Shown in pieces: positions 1-8,681 of a DNA stretch of 29,550 bases; the first letter of the stretch is position 1, and each line of letters starts with the position of its first letter. The notes under the pieces were generated by a model. The model did no database searches. It saw only the letters and a list, made by a program, of their open reading frames with translations, and had not been told where the DNA came from. The position numbers and the translations under genes are program-made. The stretch comes from an uncultured Campylobacter sp. (GTDB taxonomy: Bacteria > Campylobacterota > Campylobacteria > Campylobacterales > Campylobacteraceae), in the NCBI RefSeq assembly GCF_947255105.1, contig NZ_CAMYFP010000014.1:1-29550 (forward strand). Direction: 5' to 3'.

Positions 1-180
1 AAAAGCACTTAAATTTGAAAAGCACTTAAATTTGAAAAGCACTTAAATTTGAAAAAATAGTTAAATTTATAAAAAGCAGTGAAATTTAAAAGCAGGATAG
101 TGGTTAAATTTCAACAAAACAATCAAAATATAGAGTTTAAATTTCAATAAAAGCAATGAAATTTAGAAGCAGTGAAATTT
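1..180. repeat. AAATTT-rich degenerate tandem repeats
   Basis: Three perfect head-to-tail copies of a 17-bp unit, AAAAGCACTTAAATTTG, occupy 1-17, 18-34 and 35-51. They decay into related words (GTTAAATTTATAAAAAGCA, GTGAAATTTAAAAGCA, AGCAATGAAATTTAGAAGC) up to about 180, so the array probably began outside the window. No convincing gene lies here. Short relatives of the same word (GAAATTTA) recur at 11003-11135. The stretch sits at the 3' end of the rubrerythrin gene and could include its transcription end, but no clear GC-rich hairpin is visible. Confidence 0.8.
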
Positions 181-213
181 AACAAAAGGCAGGGCAAAAG
201 CCCCACCAACTCT

Positions 214-801
214 CTAATAGTCCTCTACAAAAAGTTTAAAGAACTCCATTCCATGCTCACAGGCCGGACAGGTTTTTGGAGCTTTTTTGCCTTTGTAGAT
301 GTAGCCACAATTTTGGCAAATCCAGTAAGTCTCCATCTCTCTTTGAAAGACTACGCCATCTTTGATATTTTTAAGAAGTTTTAAAAATCTCTTCTCATGT
401 GCCTCTTCAACTTTGGCTATTTGCAAAAAGGTATTGGCAATCTTGCTAAAACCCTCCTCTTTGGCGATATTTGCAAAGTCAACATACATATCTGTCCATT
501 CATGATTTTCACCCTTGGCAGCTGCTTTTAAGTTTTGCTCAGTTGTGCCAACCATTACCGGAAAATGGTCATCTTGATTTACTCCAACTGCCTCGCCTGT
601 AAGCTCTTCGCTTAGATATTTATAAAATCTTTTAGCATGCTCCATCTCATTTCTTGCAGTCTCTAAAAAGATTTCACTTATTTGAACATAACCCTCATTC
701 CTTGCTACTTTGGCATACATTGTATATCTTGCGTAAGCCTGAGTTTCACCTGCAAAAGCTGTCATTAAATTTTTAGCTGTTTTGCTATCTTTTAGTTTCA
801 T
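214..801 (-). CDS. rbr: Rubrerythrin (diiron peroxidase with rubredoxin domain)
   Basis: Non-haem iron protein of 195 aa, the usual size for classical rubrerythrin. The family reduces hydrogen peroxide in the cytoplasm of anaerobes and microaerophiles, taking electrons from rubredoxin-type donors. The N-terminal ferritin-like four-helix domain (about residues 1-145) shows the paired diiron motifs: AGETQA (E19), RNEMEHA (E52/H55) and KVEEAHEKR (E132-H135 region). The C-terminal rubredoxin domain (about 158-195) has C162-x2-C165 and C178-x2-C181 for the Fe(SCys)4 centre. The start is supported by AGGAG seven bases upstream of ATG. The gene is divergent from the HAD gene, with its own TATAAT box at 831-836, and is probably a single-gene unit. 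Confidence 0.95.
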   Translation of the reverse strand: MKLKDSKTAKNLMTAFAGETQAYARYTMYAKVARNEGYVQISEIFLETARNEMEHAKRFYKYLSEELTGEAVGVNQDDHFPVMVGTTEQNLKAAAKGENHEWTDMYVDFANIAKEEGFSKIANTFLQIAKVEEAHEKRFLKLLKNIKDGVVFQREMETYWICQNCGYIYKGKKAPKTCPACEHGMEFFKLFVEDY

Positions 802-830
802 AATATCTCCTTTAACTAAATTTATATATC

Positions 831-836
831 ATTATA
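831..836 (-). promoter_or_regulatory. Probable -10 box of rubrerythrin gene
   Basis: TATAAT on the minus strand, about 30 bases before the rubrerythrin ATG at 801, within an A/T-rich stretch. Campylobacter sigma70 promoters often rely on a strong -10 with a T-rich periodic upstream region rather than a clear -35; no good -35 is seen here. Peroxide-responsive control (PerR) is plausible for the gene, but I do not see a clear Per box. Confidence 0.55.
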
Positions 837-886
837 CTACTTTTTTGATAAAAGACAATCTATTTTTGAAATTTACAACTTTACTC

Positions 887-892
887 TATAAT
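887..892 (+). promoter_or_regulatory. Probable -10 box of HAD phosphatase gene
   Basis: Perfect TATAAT about 23 bases upstream of the ATG at 915, followed by an A-rich leader and the ribosome binding site AAAAGGA. No good -35 is visible. Position and match make it the likely sigma70 promoter of the rightward gene in this divergent intergenic region. Confidence 0.55.
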
Positions 893-914
893 AAAATAAA
901 AAAGGATTAGAGTT

Positions 915-1547
915 ATGAAAGCTGTTATTTTTGATATGGATGGCACCATTATAGATAGCGCAGATGCTATATTTCACACTATCAACAACGTTAGGGCAAA
1001 TATGAATTTAAAAGAGCCTTTGAGTAAAGAGTTTATAATCAAGGCTATAAACGATCCAAAAAAAGATCCCATAAAAGAGTTTTACAACCTAGATAGCGTT
1101 ACAAAAGAGCAGATTGACTCTTTTAATGTAGAGTTTAAGAAAAATTATGATCTTTTTGCAAAACCTTATAAAGAGGCTATTGAACTGCTTAAATATTGCA
1201 AAGCAAAGGGGCTTAAAATGGCACTTGCAAGCAATGCGCCAGAGACTACTGTAACTCATGTTGTAGAGAAAAACAGCCTGAATTTATACTTTGATTTTGT
1301 CATTGGAACGAGTAAAAAAACTCCAAAAAAGCCAGATCCAACCATGCTTTTTAGCTCAATGAAAGCACTTGGCGCAAAAGAGGGGATATTTGTTGGAGAT
1401 AGCCAAAAAGATATGCTAGCAGCAAATGAGGCAAATATGCCATATATCCATGTTTTATGGGGATTTAATCTAAAAATTGAGACTAAGTTTTGTGCTAAAA
1501 GTTCTAATGAGGCAGAAAAATATATAGAAGATATATTTGCTATTTAG
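915..1547 (+). CDS. HAD-superfamily phosphatase, phosphoglycolate phosphatase-like
   Basis: Haloacid dehalogenase superfamily hydrolase of 210 aa, subfamily IA (helical cap, as in phosphoglycolate phosphatase/beta-phosphoglucomutase). Motif I is FDMDGTIIDS at residues 6-15, with the nucleophile D and acid/base D two residues on. Motif II is ALASNAPE (S/N after a hydrophobic strand). Motif III is the lysine in KKTPKKPDP. Motif IV is GIFVGDSQKDMLAA. Such enzymes dephosphorylate small phosphorylated metabolites, and the substrate cannot be read from sequence. The start is supported by AAAAGGA upstream of ATG. It is separated from the downstream operon by about 95 bases and has its own -10 box, so it is probably transcribed separately. 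Confidence 0.9.
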   Translation: MKAVIFDMDGTIIDSADAIFHTINNVRANMNLKEPLSKEFIIKAINDPKKDPIKEFYNLDSVTKEQIDSFNVEFKKNYDLFAKPYKEAIELLKYCKAKGLKMALASNAPETTVTHVVEKNSLNLYFDFVIGTSKKTPKKPDPTMLFSSMKALGAKEGIFVGDSQKDMLAANEANMPYIHVLWGFNLKIETKFCAKSSNEAEKYIEDIFAI

Positions 1548-1641
1548 ACAGAGAAGAGATTGATTTATTTATCTTTTTTTTACTTCTTTTAGGTAAAATC
1601 ACGAGATAAAAAGTAGATAAATTTAAGGCACAAGGGAGATA

Positions 1642-2544
1642 ATGCAACTTTTAAATGAAATAGATAGTTTGATTTTGAACTATGTAAAAGAGCTTAACTA
1701 TCAAAACGCTACAACTATGTTTCTTACTATTAAACCAGGTAAAAAGCTTCGTTCTAAGTTACTTTTAAAAATTGCTCAAAAAAGTGATGAGTCTATCAAA
1801 CTTGCAGCTATAGTTGAGATGATACACGCCGCTAGTTTGCTGCATGATGATGTTATTGATAGTAGCGATACAAGGAGAGGGAGTGCCTCTACAAATGCTC
1901 TTTTTGGTTCAAAAAATGCCATTATGCTTGGCGATATTTTATACTCAAAGGCCTATAGCAAACTTGTTAAATTTGATAAAGATATCGCACAAACTATCTC
2001 AGAGTCAGTCTGTAAGATTAGTGTTGGCGAGCTTATGGATGTTTTGCTTAGCAAGGAGTTTAACGAAGACAAAAAACTCTACTTAGATATGATCTATCAT
2101 AAAACTGCTGCTCTAATCGAGGGTAGCACAAAGGCAGCAGCTATTTTGGCTGGTTTGGACGCAGAAATTTATGCAAAATATGGTAAAAATTTAGGCATAG
2201 CTTTTCAGATAGTTGATGATTGGTTAGATATAACTCAAAGTAGCCAAACACTTGGAAAACCTGCATTTAGCGACTTTAAAGAGGGCAAGACAACTTTGCC
2301 ATATATCTATCTTTATGAAAGATTGGATAGCAATGACAAAAAAAAGCTAAAAGCACTTTTTAAAAAGGAGCTAAATAGCGATGAGATTTTGTTTATTAAG
2401 GATAAATTTAAAGAGTATAAGATAGATGAGCTGGTTTTAAGTGAGATAGAGTTTTATGCAAATGAGGCGATAAGCGCGGTTAGAGGCGAAGGTAGGCAAG
2501 ATCTTATTGAGATTATTGAGTCCCTTGTCAATAGGACATTTTAA
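1642..2544 (+). CDS. ispB: Polyprenyl diphosphate synthase (IspB-type)
   Basis: Trans-isoprenyl diphosphate synthase of 300 aa. It extends farnesyl/geranyl diphosphate with isopentenyl diphosphate units to make the side chain of menaquinone. The first aspartate-rich motif is in SLLHDDVIDSSDTRRG (DDxxD) and the second in AFQIVDDWLD, both Mg-diphosphate ligands; PGKKLRSKL is the conserved upstream basic motif. Chain length is not decided by what I can see. It opens the operon: AGGGAG precedes ATG, and its stop overlaps the hemA start (TAATG). Being beside a menaquinone decarboxylase gene fits quinone side-chain synthesis. Family and fold are certain; the chain length and the symbol ispB are by analogy. 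Confidence 0.92.
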   Translation: MQLLNEIDSLILNYVKELNYQNATTMFLTIKPGKKLRSKLLLKIAQKSDESIKLAAIVEMIHAASLLHDDVIDSSDTRRGSASTNALFGSKNAIMLGDILYSKAYSKLVKFDKDIAQTISESVCKISVGELMDVLLSKEFNEDKKLYLDMIYHKTAALIEGSTKAAAILAGLDAEIYAKYGKNLGIAFQIVDDWLDITQSSQTLGKPAFSDFKEGKTTLPYIYLYERLDSNDKKKLKALFKKELNSDEILFIKDKFKEYKIDELVLSEIEFYANEAISAVRGEGRQDLIEIIESLVNRTF

Positions 2545-3851
2545 TGCAATACCTAAATGTAAGCTTTACTCATAAAAATACAGATATAGCAGTCAGAGAG
2601 CGACTCTCTTTCTCAGATGAGAGCAAGAAAAAAGAGATATTAAGACTTGTAAGCTCTAACATCAATGTAGCTGAGTGTTTGGTGCTTAGCACTTGCAATA
2701 GAGTGGAAATTTTTGCCTTTGTAAGTGAGATTGAGCTTTCTAAAAGTTACATACTAAAAGCTATCTCTGTTTTAAGTGGCGTAGCGCTTAATGAGCTTGA
2801 GGCTAGAGCCGATCTCTATTATGGAAGTGGGGCGATACATCATCTCTTTACAGTTGCAAGCTCTCTTGATAGCTTAGTTGTGGGCGAAACTCAGATAGTT
2901 GGTCAGCTAAAAGACGCACTTTCATTTGCCAACAAACAGGGGAGTTGTGGCGTAAATTTAAATAGAGCTGTCAAATATGCATTTAAATGTGCAGCCAAAG
3001 TAAGAACCAACACTCAAATTTCTAAAAATCCAGTATCAGTCTCAAGTGTCGCAGTCAATAAAGCAAAGGAGATATTTGGCTCACTGGATGGCAAAAAAAC
3101 TTTAGTAGTTGGTGCTGGAGATATGAGCGAACTTGCCTGTAAGCACCTTTTGGCAAATGGCGCTAAAGTCGTTGTTGTAAATAGAAGTCTTAATAGAGCT
3201 TTAAGCCTAAAAGAGAAGTTGCAAAACAATATAGAGATAGAGGAGTTTAGCCACTTAAAAGAGCTTATAAACTCCCATGAGTTGATATTTTCAGCAACCG
3301 GTTCGCTTGAGCCAATTATTACTAATAGGCTTATTGAAGAGAGAGATTTTGATAGGTATTTTTTTGATATTGCTGTGCCACGAGATATCGAGATATCAGA
3401 GAGCGTTAAGATAAAGGTCTATAGCGTAGATGATCTTCAAGAGATAGTCAAGATAAATATGGCTCTAAGAGAGGAGCAGGCACAGATTGCCTATGCGATT
3501 GTTGGTAGAGATACAAATGAATTCTTTAAAAAGCTCAAGATACTTGCAGCAACTCCTATCATCAAATCTCTTAGAAAAAGAGCGAGAGATTTTGCAGATA
3601 GAGAGCTTGAAAAGGCGATAAAAAGGGGCTATCTAAAGAGATCTGATTTGGATGAGTCAAGAAAGCTTATCCATCAAGTTTTTAAGTCATTTTTGCACAC
3701 ACCAACTGTAAATTTAAAAGAGCTGAGCTTTGAAGATGATGGCGATAACATCATAAGAGCCATAGAGCAGGTCTTTGATATAGAGGTTGATGATGAGGAT
3801 GAGAGATATAATTTTGATATAGAAAATTTGGAGAATATAGATGAAATTTAG
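2544..3851 (+). CDS. hemA: Glutamyl-tRNA reductase
   Basis: First committed enzyme of the C5 route to tetrapyrroles: it reduces glutamyl-tRNA(Glu) with NADPH to glutamate-1-semialdehyde. It has 435 aa, normal for the family. The catalytic domain carries the signature LVLSTCNRVEIF with the thioester-forming C51; GETQIVGQLKDA follows. The NADPH domain begins near residue 190 with VVGAGDMSELACKHL, and the C-terminal dimerisation helices follow residue 320. The extreme C-terminus is very acidic. It overlaps ispB by one base upstream and proS by 11 bases downstream, so translational coupling is likely. hemC two genes downstream is a later enzyme of the same pathway. Confidence 0.97.
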   Translation: MQYLNVSFTHKNTDIAVRERLSFSDESKKKEILRLVSSNINVAECLVLSTCNRVEIFAFVSEIELSKSYILKAISVLSGVALNELEARADLYYGSGAIHHLFTVASSLDSLVVGETQIVGQLKDALSFANKQGSCGVNLNRAVKYAFKCAAKVRTNTQISKNPVSVSSVAVNKAKEIFGSLDGKKTLVVGAGDMSELACKHLLANGAKVVVVNRSLNRALSLKEKLQNNIEIEEFSHLKELINSHELIFSATGSLEPIITNRLIEERDFDRYFFDIAVPRDIEISESVKIKVYSVDDLQEIVKINMALREEQAQIAYAIVGRDTNEFFKKLKILAATPIIKSLRKRARDFADRELEKAIKRGYLKRSDLDESRKLIHQVFKSFLHTPTVNLKELSFEDDGDNIIRAIEQVFDIEVDDEDERYNFDIENLENIDEI

Positions 3852-5550
3852 CAGACTTTATGCACAAACTACAAAAGAGGCGCCAAAAGATGCCACGCTA
3901 CCAAGTCATCAATTTTTGATAAGAGCTGGTTTTATAGAGCAGCTTGGAAGCGGACTTTATAACCTTTTGCCACTTGGAAAGATGGCATATGACAATATTG
4001 CAAAAGTCATCAAAGAGAACATGGATAAAGCAGGAGCGCAAGAGGTCAGTTTTAGCTTTGTAACGCCAGCTACTTTTTGGCGGGAAAGTGGTAGATTTGA
4101 CATATTTGGAAAGGAACTTTTAAGGATAAAAGATAGAAAAAACAATGACTTTGTCTTAAGTCCTACCAATGAAGAGTCAGCCGTAAATATGGTCAAAAAT
4201 CGCATCACAAGTTATAAACAACTCCCACTTCATCTCTATCAGATAAATACGAAATTTAGAGATGAGGCAAGACCTAGATTTGGGCTTTTGAGGGGGCGAG
4301 AGTTTATTATGAAAGATGGCTATAGTTTTCATGCAGATGTTGATGATTTAAGACGTGAGTTTTTGCTTATGAAAGAGACCTATAGCAAGATTTTTAAAGA
4401 GCTTGGCTTTAAATTTAAGATAGTTGAGGCAGATAGTGGAGCGATTGGTGGAAGTGGTAGCAATGAGTTTATGGTTCTTGCAAACAATGGCGAAGATGAT
4501 ATTGTAGTTTGCACAAAGTGCGATTATGGTGCCAACATCGAAACAGCAAAGAGAGCCAAAAGAGAGTTTAGCGGCGAAGCACCAAGTTATAACATGCAAA
4601 GCAAGTTTCACACTCCAAGCATAACAACTATCGATAGTCTTGCTAAGTTTTTCAATGTTGATAAGTTTTTCATCATAAAAGCCGTCATAAAAAAGGCTAT
4701 CTATCAAAATAAAAGCGAGATTGTAGTCTTTTTTGTAAGAGGCGATGACGAACTTCAAGAGACAAAGGCGCTAAATGCCATAAATGCACTTGAGTTAGTC
4801 GATGTTAGCGATGAAGAGATAGCAAAGGCAGGTTTAGTTGCAGGATATTGCGGGCCGCTAAATTTGCCAGATGGCATTAAGTTTTTTATAGATAGTGATC
4901 TTAAAGAGAGCAGAGGTTTGATATGTGGCGCAAATGAAGAGGGATATCATCTCATCGGCTTTAATGTAATAAATTTCAAAGATGAGCGGTTTGCTGATTT
5001 GAGCGCTGTTACTACCAAAGATAGATGTCTTAAATGTGGCGGTAAATTTGAGATAAAAAAGGGCATTGAAGTTGGCCATATCTTTATGCTTGGCGATAAA
5101 TACTCCAAAGCTATGAATGCTACATTTTTAGACAAAAATGGCAAAACTACGCCATATATGATGGGTTGCTATGGTATAGGAGTTAGCAGGCTGCTTGCAG
5201 TTGCAATCGAAGTAGGGCATGATGAAAAGGGTTGTATTTGGCCAAAAAAGATAGCACCTTTTAAACTTGTCATTATAAACCTAAATACCAAAAACGAAGA
5301 GCAGGTCAAATTTAGCGACGAACTCTATGAAAAGTGCCAGGAGCTTGGCATTGAGGTGCTCTATGATGATAGAGATGAGCGAGTTGGTGTAAAGATGAGT
5401 GAGTTTGAACTTATGGGCTTTCCATATGCCATAGTTGTTGGCAAAAAGCTAAAAGAGGGCTTAGTTGAGCTAATTTATCGCGATGGTTTGATAAAAAAAG
5501 AGATTGGCAAAGATGAAGTGCTTAAATTTGTCAAAGAGAGTCTATGCTAA
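3841..5550 (+). CDS. proS: Prolyl-tRNA synthetase
   Basis: Class II aminoacyl-tRNA synthetase charging tRNA(Pro), bacterial (long) architecture of 569 aa. Motif 2 appears as FRDEARPRFGLLRGREFIMKD, and motif 3 as GCYGIGVSRLLAVAIE. Between them, roughly residues 230-390, lies the YbaK-like insertion domain used to edit mischarged Ala-tRNA(Pro). The anticodon-binding domain follows, with YDDRDERVGVKMSEFELMG. The ATG lies inside the hemA reading frame (11-base overlap) and the stop overlaps the next gene by 7 bases, so it is embedded in the operon and likely coupled to hemA. Confidence 0.97.
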   Translation: MKFSRLYAQTTKEAPKDATLPSHQFLIRAGFIEQLGSGLYNLLPLGKMAYDNIAKVIKENMDKAGAQEVSFSFVTPATFWRESGRFDIFGKELLRIKDRKNNDFVLSPTNEESAVNMVKNRITSYKQLPLHLYQINTKFRDEARPRFGLLRGREFIMKDGYSFHADVDDLRREFLLMKETYSKIFKELGFKFKIVEADSGAIGGSGSNEFMVLANNGEDDIVVCTKCDYGANIETAKRAKREFSGEAPSYNMQSKFHTPSITTIDSLAKFFNVDKFFIIKAVIKKAIYQNKSEIVVFFVRGDDELQETKALNAINALELVDVSDEEIAKAGLVAGYCGPLNLPDGIKFFIDSDLKESRGLICGANEEGYHLIGFNVINFKDERFADLSAVTTKDRCLKCGGKFEIKKGIEVGHIFMLGDKYSKAMNATFLDKNGKTTPYMMGCYGIGVSRLLAVAIEVGHDEKGCIWPKKIAPFKLVIINLNTKNEEQVKFSDELYEKCQELGIEVLYDDRDERVGVKMSEFELMGFPYAIVVGKKLKEGLVELIYRDGLIKKEIGKDEVLKFVKESLC

Positions 5551-5957
5551 AGAAATTTTTCCTACCGCTTCTGTTGGTTGAGCTATTTTTTACAACTCTA
5601 TTTATATGGCGAGTTGGCTTTGGTAGCTTTTTTTTGGAGTCTTTGGTTACATTTGTGATAGGTAGCCTTATCATCTCCAGAAACAAAAGACTAACAAATT
5701 CTCTTTTGATAACCTTTTTTGTCGGCAATTTTTCTACTGTTTTGGCAGCTTTTTTGCTTATGATACCTGGAGTTTTTACAGATATTTGCGGAGCAATTAT
5801 GTTGCTTTGGGCGCTATTTTCACAGCCAAGAGAGTTTAAAAGAGAGAGTGAGTTTGATAAATTTAACGATAGTAGAGCTAAATTTGACAATGATGATATT
5901 ATAGATGTTGAGATCATAGAAGAGGATAAAAATGCAAAAGATAATAATAGCAACTAG
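5544..5957 (+). CDS. fxsA: FxsA-family inner-membrane protein
   Basis: Small integral membrane protein of 137 aa. Hydrophobic segments at about residues 5-22, 30-45 and 55-95 include LMIPGVFTDICGAIMLLWAL, which matches the conserved LLIPGFLTDxxG signature of the FxsA family. FxsA takes its name from suppression of F-exclusion of phage T7 in E. coli; its normal cellular role is unknown. The C-terminal tail (residues 100-137) is charged and acidic and probably cytoplasmic. It overlaps proS by 7 bases and hemC by 26 bases, the same arrangement I recall in C. jejuni. The family call rests on that signature and the hydrophobicity pattern. Confidence 0.75.
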   Translation: MLKKFFLPLLLVELFFTTLFIWRVGFGSFFLESLVTFVIGSLIISRNKRLTNSLLITFFVGNFSTVLAAFLLMIPGVFTDICGAIMLLWALFSQPREFKRESEFDKFNDSRAKFDNDDIIDVEIIEEDKNAKDNNSN

Positions 5958-6870
5958 AAAGAGCGCTTTAGCACTTTGGCAAAGTGAGTATATAAAAGAT
6001 GAGATAGAGAAAAAGCACAATATTGAAGTGGAGCTTTTGGGTATGAAGACAAAGGGAGATATTATACTTGATACTCCGCTTGCAAAGATTGGCGGTAAGG
6101 GACTTTTTACAAAAGAGCTTCAAACTAGTATGTTAAATGGCGAGTCACATATCGCCGTTCATAGCCTAAAAGATGTTCCTGTTGAGTTTCCAAAGGGGCT
6201 AGTTTTGGCTGCAATTACAAAAAGAGAGGATAAAAGAGATGCCTTTGTTAGCCAAAAATACAGCACTCTGTCTGCACTTCCAAAGGGAGCAAAAGTTGGC
6301 ACAACCTCACTTAGACGTCGTATGCAGCTACTTATGTTAAGAGATGATCTAAATATCGTCTCTTTAAGGGGCAACGTCAATACAAGGCTAAAAAAGCTAA
6401 AAGAGGGCGAGTTTGATGCCATTATACTTGCAAAAGCTGGCATAAAAAGACTTGGCTTGGAAGATGAAGTAAGATATGTAACTCCCTTTTCAAAGCTAGA
6501 GATGATTCCTGCTATGGGGCAAGGCGCGCTTGGGATTGAGGCTGTTGATGACAAAGAGATTATCTCGCTCATCTCATTTTTAAATGACAAAAATACTCTT
6601 ATTGAGACAACTATAGAGAGAGATTTTATAGAGAGTTTAAATGGCGGTTGTCAAGTTCCTATCGGTATAAATGCAGAAGTTATTGGCGATAAGATAGAGA
6701 TAAATGCTGTAGTTGGTATGCCAGATGCGAGTAAATTTATAAAAGAGCAAAGAACTATCTCTATAGATGAGTGCCACAAATTTGGCAAAAAACTTGCAGA
6801 TGAGTTTATCCAAAATGGGGCAAGAGAGCTTTTAGATGAGGCTTTGAAGATGGGAAGTGAGCTTTTATAA
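5932..6870 (+). CDS. hemC: Hydroxymethylbilane synthase (porphobilinogen deaminase)
   Basis: Condenses four porphobilinogen molecules into hydroxymethylbilane in haem/sirohaem synthesis; cytoplasmic. It has 312 aa, typical length. Diagnostic segments are ATRKSALALWQSEYI near the N-terminus, GGKGLFTKELQ, HSLKDVP (catalytic Asp region), TSLRRRMQL (substrate-binding arginines), and NGGCQVPIG, whose C240 should carry the dipyrromethane cofactor. The ATG lies within fxsA (26-base overlap), and the stop overlaps the following start as TAATG, so it is translated from a compact polycistron with hemA. Confidence 0.97.
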   Translation: MQKIIIATRKSALALWQSEYIKDEIEKKHNIEVELLGMKTKGDIILDTPLAKIGGKGLFTKELQTSMLNGESHIAVHSLKDVPVEFPKGLVLAAITKREDKRDAFVSQKYSTLSALPKGAKVGTTSLRRRMQLLMLRDDLNIVSLRGNVNTRLKKLKEGEFDAIILAKAGIKRLGLEDEVRYVTPFSKLEMIPAMGQGALGIEAVDDKEIISLISFLNDKNTLIETTIERDFIESLNGGCQVPIGINAEVIGDKIEINAVVGMPDASKFIKEQRTISIDECHKFGKKLADEFIQNGARELLDEALKMGSELL

Positions 6871-8678
6871 TGAGAGAGTGGATAGACAAATTTAAAGAAG
6901 CGGGGCTTTTAAAGGTAGTTGATGAGCCTGTAGATATAAATTTGCAGTTAGGTCACATCGCCTATATTGAGGTCAAAAAAGATGACTCTAAAGCACTTTT
7001 ATTTACCAAGCCAGTAGATAGAAGTGGTCGAGTCTATCCACCTGTTTTTGCCAATACATTTGGCAGTATGAAAGCAGTTGAGCTAGTCTTTGAAAAGACT
7101 CCAGATTTAATTGCAAAGGAGATTGAAGAGATTTTAAAGCCTAAAAAGCCAAAAAATATCATAGAAAAAATCGACTTTTTCACAAAACTTCTCTCCTTTA
7201 GACATCTCTTTGTAAAAAAGCTAAAGGGCGAGGGCGAGTGCCAAGAGATAAAAAAATTTGGAAGTGAGGTCGATCTTTATGAGTTGCCAACTCTTACAAC
7301 GTGGCAAGATGATGGCGGTCCTTTCATAACAATGGGACAGGTCTATACAAAGAGCCTAAATGGCAATGCGCAAAATTTAGGTATGTATAGACTTCAAGTC
7401 TATGACAAAAATCGCCTTGGCATGCATTGGCAGATACACAAAGATGGCGCAAATTTTTTCAATGAGTATAAAGAGGCTGGTTTAAAAATGCCAGTAAGTG
7501 TGGCAATTGGTGGCGATCCGCTCTATATTTGGTGCGGTCAAGCACCTTTGCCAAAAGGTATTTTTGAGCTTTTGCTTTATGGATTTATAAGAAAAAGAGC
7601 GGCAAGAGTTGTCAAGTCCCTTACAAATGGGATCTTTATACCATATGATTGTGACTATGTTATAGAGGGCTATGTAGATCCAAATGAGTTGGAAAATGAG
7701 GGTCCATTTGGCGATCATACGGGTTATTACACTCCGATACTTCCATTTCCTGTGATGAGAGTTGAGGCGATAACTCACAAAAAAGACCCAATTTTTCATG
7801 CGACAGTTGTAGGAAAACCGCCTTTGGAAGACAAATATATGGGCTATGCAACTGAGAGGATTTTTTTGCCACTTCTAAAAAATGTAACTCCAGATCTAAT
7901 TGACTACAATATGCCTGAAAATGGTGTCTTTCACAATCTCATTTTAGCTAAGATGAATGCCATCTATCCAGGTCATGCAAAACAGCTTATGCACGCTTTT
8001 TGGGGAGTTGGGCAGATGAGTTTTGTAAAACATGCCATTTTTGTTCCAAAAGAAGCGCCAGCTCTTACAGACTACGAAGAGCTTGGCAGGTATGTTTTGG
8101 ATAGGATTAGCCCTAAAAATTTGTTGATTTCTGAGGGGATGTGTGACCAGCTAGATCACGCTAGTCCAAATAGCTGCTATGGTGGCAAGCTTGGAGTTGA
8201 TGCAACTTTTGATAGCACCAAAGATGGAGTCTTGCTTTTGGATGACAAAGAATTGCTTGCTAAATTTAAAAAAATAGATGATAATATTTTAAATTTAAAA
8301 CACTATTTTACCAAGAGTAAAAATCCAATCATACTCATAAACTATGATAAAAAAAGAGCAGTCAAAGAGCTATTTAACGAGCTTTTAGCCTTGAGGCAGC
8401 ACTTTAGGATATTGATTTTTATAGATCCAAACAACGATATAAACAATGTCTATATGAGCGTTTGGCGTATAGTAAATAGTATCGATGCCAAGCGAGATAT
8501 CTATATAGATGAGCTTCAAATTTGTATAGACGCAACTTCAAAAAGCAGTTGGGAGGGCTACGATAGGGAGTGGCCAAAAGAGGTTAATTGCACAAAAAGT
8601 GTGATAGAGGAACTTATAAAAAAGGGACTTATCGAAGATGATAAGGAATTTTTCAAAAAATATGAAATAATGGGGTAA
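6870..8678 (+). CDS. mqnL: UbiD-family menaquinone biosynthesis decarboxylase
   Basis: Prenylated-FMN-dependent decarboxylase of the UbiD family, 602 aa. It belongs to the longer group linked to the futalosine route of menaquinone synthesis, where it would decarboxylate a dihydroxynaphthoate-carboxylate intermediate. Visible family landmarks are the N-terminal REWIDKFKEAGLL, the conserved QNLGMYRLQVYDKNRLGMHWQ region (substrate/prFMN pocket), and EGPFGDHTGYYTP with the catalytic acidic residues. It needs a UbiX-type prenyltransferase encoded elsewhere. It starts in a one-base overlap with hemC; nikR follows after 3 bases. Campylobacter homologues are often labelled ubiD; I use mqnL on pathway grounds, since Campylobacter makes menaquinone, not ubiquinone. 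Confidence 0.88.
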   Translation: MREWIDKFKEAGLLKVVDEPVDINLQLGHIAYIEVKKDDSKALLFTKPVDRSGRVYPPVFANTFGSMKAVELVFEKTPDLIAKEIEEILKPKKPKNIIEKIDFFTKLLSFRHLFVKKLKGEGECQEIKKFGSEVDLYELPTLTTWQDDGGPFITMGQVYTKSLNGNAQNLGMYRLQVYDKNRLGMHWQIHKDGANFFNEYKEAGLKMPVSVAIGGDPLYIWCGQAPLPKGIFELLLYGFIRKRAARVVKSLTNGIFIPYDCDYVIEGYVDPNELENEGPFGDHTGYYTPILPFPVMRVEAITHKKDPIFHATVVGKPPLEDKYMGYATERIFLPLLKNVTPDLIDYNMPENGVFHNLILAKMNAIYPGHAKQLMHAFWGVGQMSFVKHAIFVPKEAPALTDYEELGRYVLDRISPKNLLISEGMCDQLDHASPNSCYGGKLGVDATFDSTKDGVLLLDDKELLAKFKKIDDNILNLKHYFTKSKNPIILINYDKKRAVKELFNELLALRQHFRILIFIDPNNDINNVYMSVWRIVNSIDAKRDIYIDELQICIDATSKSSWEGYDREWPKEVNCTKSVIEELIKKGLIEDDKEFFKKYEIMG

Positions 8679-8681
8679 AAA

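Noticed and set aside
1..180. CRISPR array
   Set aside because: Units are 17 bp and directly abutting, with no unique spacers, and no cas genes are present.
4348..4758. Minus-strand frame of 136 aa inside proS
   Set aside because: Antisense shadow of a certain gene; no ribosome site or recognisable domain.
5531..5953. Minus-strand frame of 140 aa opposite fxsA
   Set aside because: Low-complexity Ser/Leu/Lys sequence antisense to a conserved operon gene, in an operon transcribed the other way.
6159..6590. Minus-strand frame of 143 aa inside hemC
   Set aside because: Antisense shadow of hemC with Ser/Phe-rich composition and no start signals.
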